Assembly: GCA_942490775.1 (NCBI GenBank)
Contig: CALNYL010000008.1
Coordinates: 1 to 39,738 of the forward strand
Origin: UBA6489 sp942490775
Lineage (GTDB): Bacteria; Patescibacteriota; Gracilibacteria; BD1-5; UBA6164
Direction of reading: 5' to 3'
DNA: 39,738 nucleotides
The position numbers and the translations under genes are program-made. Under the pieces are notes generated by a model. The model worked only from the letters and a program-made list of their open reading frames with translations, was not told the DNA's origin and did not search any database. This document shows, piece by piece, positions 34,016 through 39,738 of this stretch. Position 1 is the first letter of the stretch. Every line of letters begins with the position of its first letter.

Positions 34016-34284
34016 ATGAAAAAAAAAAGTGGTTATATTAAGTTTAGGATCTTGGCTATTCCTGTTGTGTCTTCAGCATTGGTTTTTCAGATGGTGTTTA
34101 TGGATTTCTTGTGATATTATTTTTTTCTATTAATATAGCTATTGCTACGGTTTTTTCTTTTTTAATTTTTATAAAACTACCTATAAAATGAAAGGTAAAA
34201 CAATTTTTCATAGCTTTGTTATTTATGCTAGTAGCTTATGTTTTGTTACTTTATTTTTTTGTACTATTAATTTTTAGAAAATAG
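34016..34284 (+). CDS. Membrane protein paired with the regulator, with slip
   Basis: About 90 residues. ATG lies right after the regulator stop. The C-terminal part reads VILFFSINIAIATVFSFLIF, IKLPIGKGKVKQFF-like, then ALLFMLVAYVLLLYFFVLLIF. A slip near 34095 or in the ten-A run at the start is needed. The usual partner of such regulators; function unknown. Confidence 0.45.
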
Positions 34285-34288
34285 ATTT

Positions 34289-34607
34289 ATGAATAAATTT
34301 TTTAGAATATAAAAGAAATATTGGGTTAATTTTTGTTTTTTTTTTTTCGAATTTTTATGGTTTTACTTGGTTCTAGTTTTTTTAAATTCTGTTTTATTTG
34401 AGTTTTTGAATTCTAATGTATTGGTAATGCAACTATTTTTATTATCTTCGCAGATTGAAACAATTTGATATTTGTGTTATTGTAGTTTCATTTATTAGTT
34501 TAATTATAACATTGATATTTGTTTTGTTTAAGAAAAGAAATAAAAAAACTTACGGTTTAATGTTTATTTTTATTATCACTTTTCTTCAATTATTTAGTCT
34601 TGATTAA
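34289..34607 (+). CDS. Membrane protein, unknown, with slips
   Basis: Starts MNKFFRI four bases after the previous stop; the last part is FDICVIVVSFISLIITLIFV, LFKKRNKKTYGLMFIFIITF, LQLFSLD and TAA. Slips near 34310-34345 and about 34470. No family recognised. Confidence 0.4.
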
Positions 34608-34689
34608 TATGCCATTATTTCTTTTTTGAGAGGAATGATTAAATAGTCACCGAACAGCTTGGAGAAAATATTAATAAAGTTTTGGTGTG

Positions 34690-35108
34690 ATGAAGTATTG
34701 TGTACTGCTTTTTAGAAAGTATATATACTGTTGTTTAGATTTTCCTATTAAATTAATTAGTGTAATTTTAGGGAAAAATATATTTAATTATGTATTAAAT
34801 TGATTTTTACTACGTTTTTCATTTTATTGGGGTAATTACTATATATTGAGTTTATATTTTTTAGTTATCTGATTTCCTGATTTATCTCAGGTTTACTAGC
34901 GAAGAGTGTTATAGCTAGGTGGCCCTCAGTTATAGTTATTTGAGTAATTTTTTATAATAGAGTGATTTTTATTCTCTGTGAGTTATTTCTTAGCTCCTTC
35001 TTGCAAATTAAAAATAAAAGAAAAAGTTTATTAATATTTTTTTGGCTTTTATGAAAATTGTTAATATCCTGATTTCATATAAATCATAATTTAATTTTTA
35101 ATATATAG
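34690..35108 (+). CDS. Hydrophobic ORF, unknown, with slip
   Basis: MKYCVLLFRKYIYCCLDFPI ... YILSLYFLVIGFPDLSQ runs open to TAG 34899; from about 34868 another frame is open to TAG 35108 (GLLAKSVIARWPSVIVIGVI, FYNRVIFILCELF, LLIFFWLLGKLL). Joined, it would be a membrane protein of about 140 residues. It lies in a region with many indels, so treat it as tentative. Confidence 0.35.
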
Positions 35109-35153
35109 AATATGTGAGTCTTAAATTGATGATAGTTTGAGTTATTAGTTTAA

Positions 35154-35354
35154 ATGCTAACAATCATATTAGTTATATTTAAAAATAAAAAGTCAAAGTT
35201 TTTCCTAAGTTTGATTTTATTGGTATTCCTTTATTGTTTGGTTTGGGTATGATATTTTGAGTTACTACATATGTTGTTTTATTTAATACTGCAATTGCAC
35301 TTAGTTGACTGGATTTATTTAACACAAAAAAGTCCAAGATATAACATATGTTAG
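35154..35354 (+). CDS. Hydrophobic ORF, 66 residues
   Basis: MLTIILVIFKNKKSKFFLSL, then ILLVFLYCLVWVGYFELLHM and a short tail. One TGA as Gly. Possibly a fragment of a larger broken membrane protein. Confidence 0.3.
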
Positions 35355-36813
35355 ATTCTTTATGGTTTCTATTTGAGTCATATTTCTAATGTATATATAT
35401 ATTTATATTTTTATTTTTATTTAAATTTTTGGATCAGTGAATTCTAGTAAAAAAATACATTTAATTGTATTTTGTAACTGTTGTATTTTTTATTATTTTT
35501 TTAGTTTTTTTGATTCAATATTATCTATTGATTTTTCTGGAAAATATTATTTTTTGACTTTTGAATTGGGGTTTGAGTGAAAGTGTAATGGCTTAATTGG
35601 TCAGTTATATTTATTTGAATAATTTTTATAAAAGAAAGTGAGTTTTAGAATTTATTTTTGGTAAGTTATTCGGATTTTAGTCAGCTATTATTTAATTCTT
35701 TTCTTTGATTTATTTTTACTTTGAATAAAAAATTAATTATGAAAAATTTAGAAGAGGGGAGAGAAGGGAAAGGAAAAAGGAAAAAGGGAGAAAGAAAAAA
35801 AGAAAGAGGGAAATAAGAAAAGGAAAAAAAGGGGGAGAAAAGGGGGAATGGAAAAAAAAGGGGAATAAAATAAAAGAAAGAATATAAGTGGATTTACTTG
35901 GGTGGGAGGGAGGAAAAATATAGGAATATAATGGGGTTGAGTTTTTAAATTAGTAGACGTAAGGGGTAAAGTAAAATAATTTTGATTGAAAACGTTTGTA
36001 GAATATTGGCTTTTCGGAGACTGTTATATCTTAGATAGTAGGAATTTTCTTATCCTCTGAAGTTACTGCTCTTATTTTTCAGAGTTATAAGAGATGAAAG
36101 TTTTCATTTTTTATATGGTTTGAAATAATTAATACCTTCTATTTTTTCGTTTATTCTCCCTTAGTTTTTCGCATGTTATTTTCTTTTTTTGGTTAATATT
36201 TTTACCAATAAAATGAAATATTTAAATATAATTTTTTTATTCTATGATTTATATTTGTATCATATCTTTTTTTTCATTTGGTCTATATATTTGTTCATAG
36301 CTGATTTTTTATTTAATATTTTATGATAAACTAAATTTTTGAAAATAAGCAAATAATCTAACTTAAATTTTATAATTCTCCTTTATTTGTTGTTTTTATT
36401 TTGTTACATATTTTTTGATTTCATTTAATGAATTATTTTTCTGGTTGAAACAATTTTTGTTTGACCTTTTGGAAGGTTTCTGATACGATGTTTTTGAGTG
36501 TGTGTTATGACTTTAATTTCTTGTTTTATAATAAATGATTTTGATATTAAAAGAAAAAATAAAATTATTTTAAGTTTATTTTAGTTTTCTTTTCGTATTT
36601 TTCATGTAGTTATTTTATTCTATGGTTAAGGGACTTGAGTATAGTCTTACTTATTTTGTAGAGTGAGGAAAAGATATTTATTTTTTAAGAAAAGATTAAA
36701 AAAATATTTTTAGTTTTTATTATGTTCTGTTTTACAAATTCTTATTTATCTTTGAATATTTTTTTAATTTCTTGAATTTTTAAGATTTTTTTTCTTGATG
36801 TTTCAGAAGTTAA
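35355..36813 (+). other. Eroded stretch without an intact gene
   Basis: No code-25 frame on either strand here looks like a conserved protein. Short T-rich hydrophobic stretches in changing frames suggest remnants of membrane-protein genes. It contains the purine block at 35750-35865, and the purine bias goes on more weakly to about 35940. Confidence 0.5.
35750..35865 (+). repeat. Polypurine block, 116 bp with only two pyrimidines
   Basis: Only A and G except T at 35814 and 35849; no clear repeat unit. It starts just inside a frame beginning MKNLEE (ATG 35740), which then becomes meaningless Gly/Lys/Glu/Arg. Such tracts can form triplex DNA, but the abrupt change within a reading frame also fits low-quality sequence. 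Confidence 0.75.
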
Positions 36814-37049
36814 ATGACTAGACTATATTTTAAGTTAGGTTTTTCTATATCATTTTTTTCTTGAATATTTTTAGTTCTATAGCATTATTTTTTCTTTTAA
36901 TTTATTTTGTAAAAGATAAAAAAATATTTGGCTTTGATTCTTTCTGTATTTTCTCCTGTGGTTTTTATTTTCTTGATTATGTCTACTTTAGAGGCTTTAA
37001 ATCAAATAAATTAATATTTTATAAAAAATTAGATTATGAAAAAAAGTAA
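36814..37049 (+). CDS. Small membrane protein, with slip
   Basis: MTRLYFKLGFSISFFSGIFL, then after a slip at about 36880 ALFFLLIYFVKDKKIFGFDS and FCIFSCGFYFLDYVYFRGF, ending DYEKK. Its stop overlaps the start of the DKNYY gene by 14 bases, which supports co-translation. No family recognised. Confidence 0.45.
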
Positions 37050-38609
37050 AATTATATATTTAGGTTTAGCTCTTATTATTCTTATATTTTCCTATAAGTT
37101 TTTAAATGGTACATTTGGACCTTGTGATACTATGAAATGATGATATCAGTTTGTCCTTATAGTAAAGATTTGGGGTAAAGTATACTATTTCAATGAAGAA
37201 CTGAAATGAGCTAATCCTTTTTTGTTTAGAACTTTAAGTGTTAATTATTCAAAGGATAATAATGATGTTTTATTATGGTGATCCCTTTTTATGGTACAGA
37301 ATGAAAAATATTAAATGCTGATGCAGAAACATTTGAGGTAATTTGATGAAAATTTGCTAAAGATAAATATAGTCCTTTTTATGAAAATAAAAGAATCGTA
37401 GCAGATCCAAATACTTTTGAAGTTTTATCTCATTCACCTGTTAATCATAATGATGAATATATTTTTTTTGAAAATAATGAAGTAATAGATATAGATTTTA
37501 AAACATTTCAAATTTTTTATTTAAAGGATTATTTAGAATATAGATATGCAAGGGATGTAAATAATGTTTATTATTTATACTATAATAGAGGTGATAAAGA
37601 ATGGGATGATCATCAATATATAAAAGTAATAGATGGTGCTGATCCTAGCACATTTGAAATCATGAGAGAAAATGTTTATGCTAGAGATAAAAATAACTTC
37701 TACTTTAATGGTAACAAAACAGATAATGCTGATCCTAATAAATTTCTAGAGTGAAAAGAAATGGATTGGAATAATATAATGTTTTTGAATTTTTGAAATT
37801 CAATAGATCCCAAAAATCTTTATTATAATGGAAACTTAATACAATGATACGATTTTAGAACTTTTGAAGTTTTAGAAGGAGGAAGATACTCAAAGGATAA
37901 AAATGGTGTTTATCATAATTGATCAAAACTTGATATTGATTGAATTGATCCAGAAAGTTTTGAACTTATTTTATCGGGCTTTTTTACTAATTATTCAAAG
38001 GATAAAAATAGTGTTTATCATAATTGAATAAAAATTGAAGTTGATGGAGTTGATTCGTATACTTTCAAATTTATTTTATCTCGGATGGGAGCTACTTATT
38101 TTAAGGATAAAAACAATGTTTATTACTCTTCAGAACGGACTTGGTTTAATAAAATAGAATGAGCAGACCCAGAGACTTTTGTTTTTTCGGAAGATTCTGA
38201 TTCGGAGAAATATTGATTATATTCACAAGATAAAAATTACAAATATTGTTTAGAATATGCTGGTGATACTACCTGAAGAATAATAAAATTGAATTGAACT
38301 GAATTTTGAGAATTAGATAATCTAGGTTGGCTATATACAAAAGATGAAAAAACTGTTTATTATAACTGTGCTGAAATAAAATGAGCTGATGCTAAAAGTT
38401 TTCAATTAATGGAGTATGATTATACAAAAGATAAAAATAATGTTTATTACAATGTTTACTATAAAAATCGTGATTGTGATAGGAATAATGAATGTATTAT
38501 AAAAGTGAAGTGAGCAGATCCAGAGACTTTTAGTTCTTTTGAAGAATGATGAAAAAAATATTGAAAAGATAAATATAGTGTTTATTTTGAAGGGGAAAGA
38601 ATAAATTAA
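37036..38609 (+). CDS. Second DKNYY-repeat protein, membrane-anchored
   Basis: About 524 residues. The N-terminal anchor (IIYLGLALIILIFSYKFL) is followed by about nine DKNYY repeats (PF13644): FAKDKYSPFYENK, YARDKNNFYFNG, YSKDKNGVYHNG, YSKDKNSVYHNG, YFKDKNNVYYSS, YTKDKNNVYYN, each followed by a GADPETF-x-V or DPESFELIL strand. One slip at about 37270-37300; the rest is open to TAA 38607. Many TGA glycines. It probably faces the outside, with unknown function. Paralogous to 31404. Confidence 0.8.
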
Positions 38610-38704
38610 TCTTTCTTCAAAATAAAATATCAAATAAAAATAGATATTAAAAACTTTTTTAGATTATAATTCTTGAAATTTATAAAACCTAATAAAAAAA
38701 CCAA

Positions 38705-39169
38705 ATGACAAAAATAGAAAAACTCCCAGAAGTGGAAATATACTCTGACTGATGAGCAAATCGAATCCATGACCCTGAGGATATTGAGTGATAATGTGTT
38801 ATAAATGAATCAAAAAAGAATTTAAACAATGATTTAAAATATACTACAAATAATAGAATGGAACTTACCTGAGTAGTAACAGGTTTAAGTAATCTAAAGT
38901 AAAATCTAAGGTAAATATTCATACCGATTCACAATATACAATTAATTGAATAGAAAAATGAGTGGCAAAAAAAATGGAAGACAATGATCTGGTATGAGAA
39001 CAAAATTTGAAAAGCAGTGAATTATGATTTAATGGGGAAAAATTGACTGGATTTCGAAGAAAAACATGAAGTAAAATTTACTTGGGTAAAATGACATAAC
39101 TGACATGCAGAAAATGAAAGATGTGATGAATTAGCAACTGAAGCTATGCAAATACAGAAAGTTTATTAG
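38705..39169 (+). CDS. rnhA: Ribonuclease HI, with indels
   Basis: Cuts the RNA of RNA-DNA hybrids. All four catalytic acids are visible in order: Asp in EIYSDGGANR, Glu in TTNNRMELTGVVTGL, Asp in HTDSQYTINGIEK, and Asp in VKGHNGHAENERCDELA. About 155 residues. Slips occur near 38790, 38845, 38900, 38975 and 39080, so the gene is not readable in one frame, yet every motif is conserved. The small gene for a zinc ribbon follows at once. Confidence 0.85.
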
Positions 39170-39468
39170 ATGATGAATAGGTTAAAAAATAGAGGACAGT
39201 TGTCATTAATTGATAATGCAAAAAGAGAAAAACAGAAACTGTGGGAATAGATCCTGCTATTGCTATTAGAAATAAAAATATTAAAGTAAAGAATGTTTGA
39301 GATTTATGTAAAAAATGTGAAAGTTTAGTAGAAAAAAAGATTCCAAAGCACACGAAAAAAACTTTACAGAAAAAGTATTATTATGAATATTATTTGCATT
39401 GTCCTAATTGTAAAACTAATTATATGCTACCAGAAGCCAAGAGAGATATTAGGGAATTAAAGATTTAA
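39170..39468 (+). CDS. Small zinc-ribbon protein, one slip
   Basis: About 98 residues. ATGATG starts one base after the rnhA stop codon. After a slip at about 39235 it reads GIDPAIAIRNKNIKVKNVGD, LCKKCESLVEKKIP, YEYYLHCPNCKTNYMLPE, with a CxxC...CxxC zinc ribbon. It might be an RNA- or DNA-binding partner of RNase HI, or an extension of the same protein; this is inference from position. Confidence 0.6.
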
Positions 39469-39508
39469 AAAATAAATATTTACTAACAAAAAACATTATG
39501 CAAAAAAA

Positions 39509-39738
39509 ATGGAAACAAAAGAGGTAGTTTTATCGGTTATTATATCTATATTTTCTGTAATATTTTTATGGTGAATATGGAGTAAATGAATAAATGCACT
39601 AGGAATTAATGCCTCAGTAATATGATTATTACTTATAACATACTTTATAATAGGAACAAAAGACACCAAAGAATTTTTGAAAAAGAATATGTATTTTTTA
39701 ATACCTATAACTTTTATAATACTAAGTTTCTCTATATA
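39509..39738 (+). CDS. Membrane protein, 5' part only
   Basis: METKEVVLSVIISIFSVIFL, then GLGIWSKGINALGINASV-like and GLLLITYFIIGTKDTKEFLK, then a third segment YFLIPITFIILSFSI running off the window. At least three membrane helices and TGA glycines. The GINASV / IGTKDTK pattern recalls DUF4153/DUF4173-type proteins, but too little is present to say. Confidence 0.55.

Overview
The window is a very AT-rich stretch from a bacterium that reads UGA as glycine (genetic code 25). Among known lineages that points to Candidatus Absconditabacteria (SR1) or Gracilibacteria. TGA stands at invariant glycines throughout: the P-loop of HflX, the SGGVDS motif of MnmA, the RFGKS motif of an AAA-ATPase and the glycines of RsmH. 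TAA and TAG end the genes. With ordinary stop rules almost every gene here would look shattered.

Layout. 1-2408: a decayed sufC and an indel-ridden TPR protein. 2441-7746: one giant secreted repeat protein with DUF4215-like Cys-rich modules and DUF11-like repeats. 8276-15359, minus strand: two very large paralogous proteins of unknown function; the upstream one has its 5' end cut off by a complete IS4-type insertion sequence (15371-17004, 19-bp inverted repeats, 6-bp target duplication). 17192-23650: an AAA-ATPase/PD-(D/E)XK protein, hflX, rsmH with an FtsL-like gene, an acidic coiled-coil protein and ybaB. 23932-26483: an MFS transporter and mnmA. The mnmA gene carries an in-frame palindromic insertion, and its 3' end is broken by a further repeat plus a 71-nt poly-T run.

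26484-30195 holds a compact operon of four overlapping genes of unknown function, with its own promoter and terminator. It lies between two copies of the 3' end of mnmA; the far copy (30199-30425) has an open frame. This is the best candidate here for an undescribed inserted system. 30597-38609 is accessory DNA: small membrane proteins, a winged-helix regulator, two DKNYY-repeat proteins and a badly eroded stretch (34.6-36.8 kb) with a polypurine block. 38705-39738: rnhA, a zinc-ribbon protein and the start of a membrane protein.

Palindromic repeats of about 45 bp (consensus arms like CCCTCTCC...GGAGAGGG, often ending GGCTAC) occur about ten times, between genes and inside mnmA. Many conserved genes (sufC, hflX, ybaB, mnmA, rnhA, MFS) contain one-base indels, mostly in homopolymers, while others (rsmH, the AAA-ATPase, the 4-kb gene) are clean. 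Part of the damage may therefore be assembly error rather than real pseudogenes. No tRNA, rRNA or CRISPR array was recognised.
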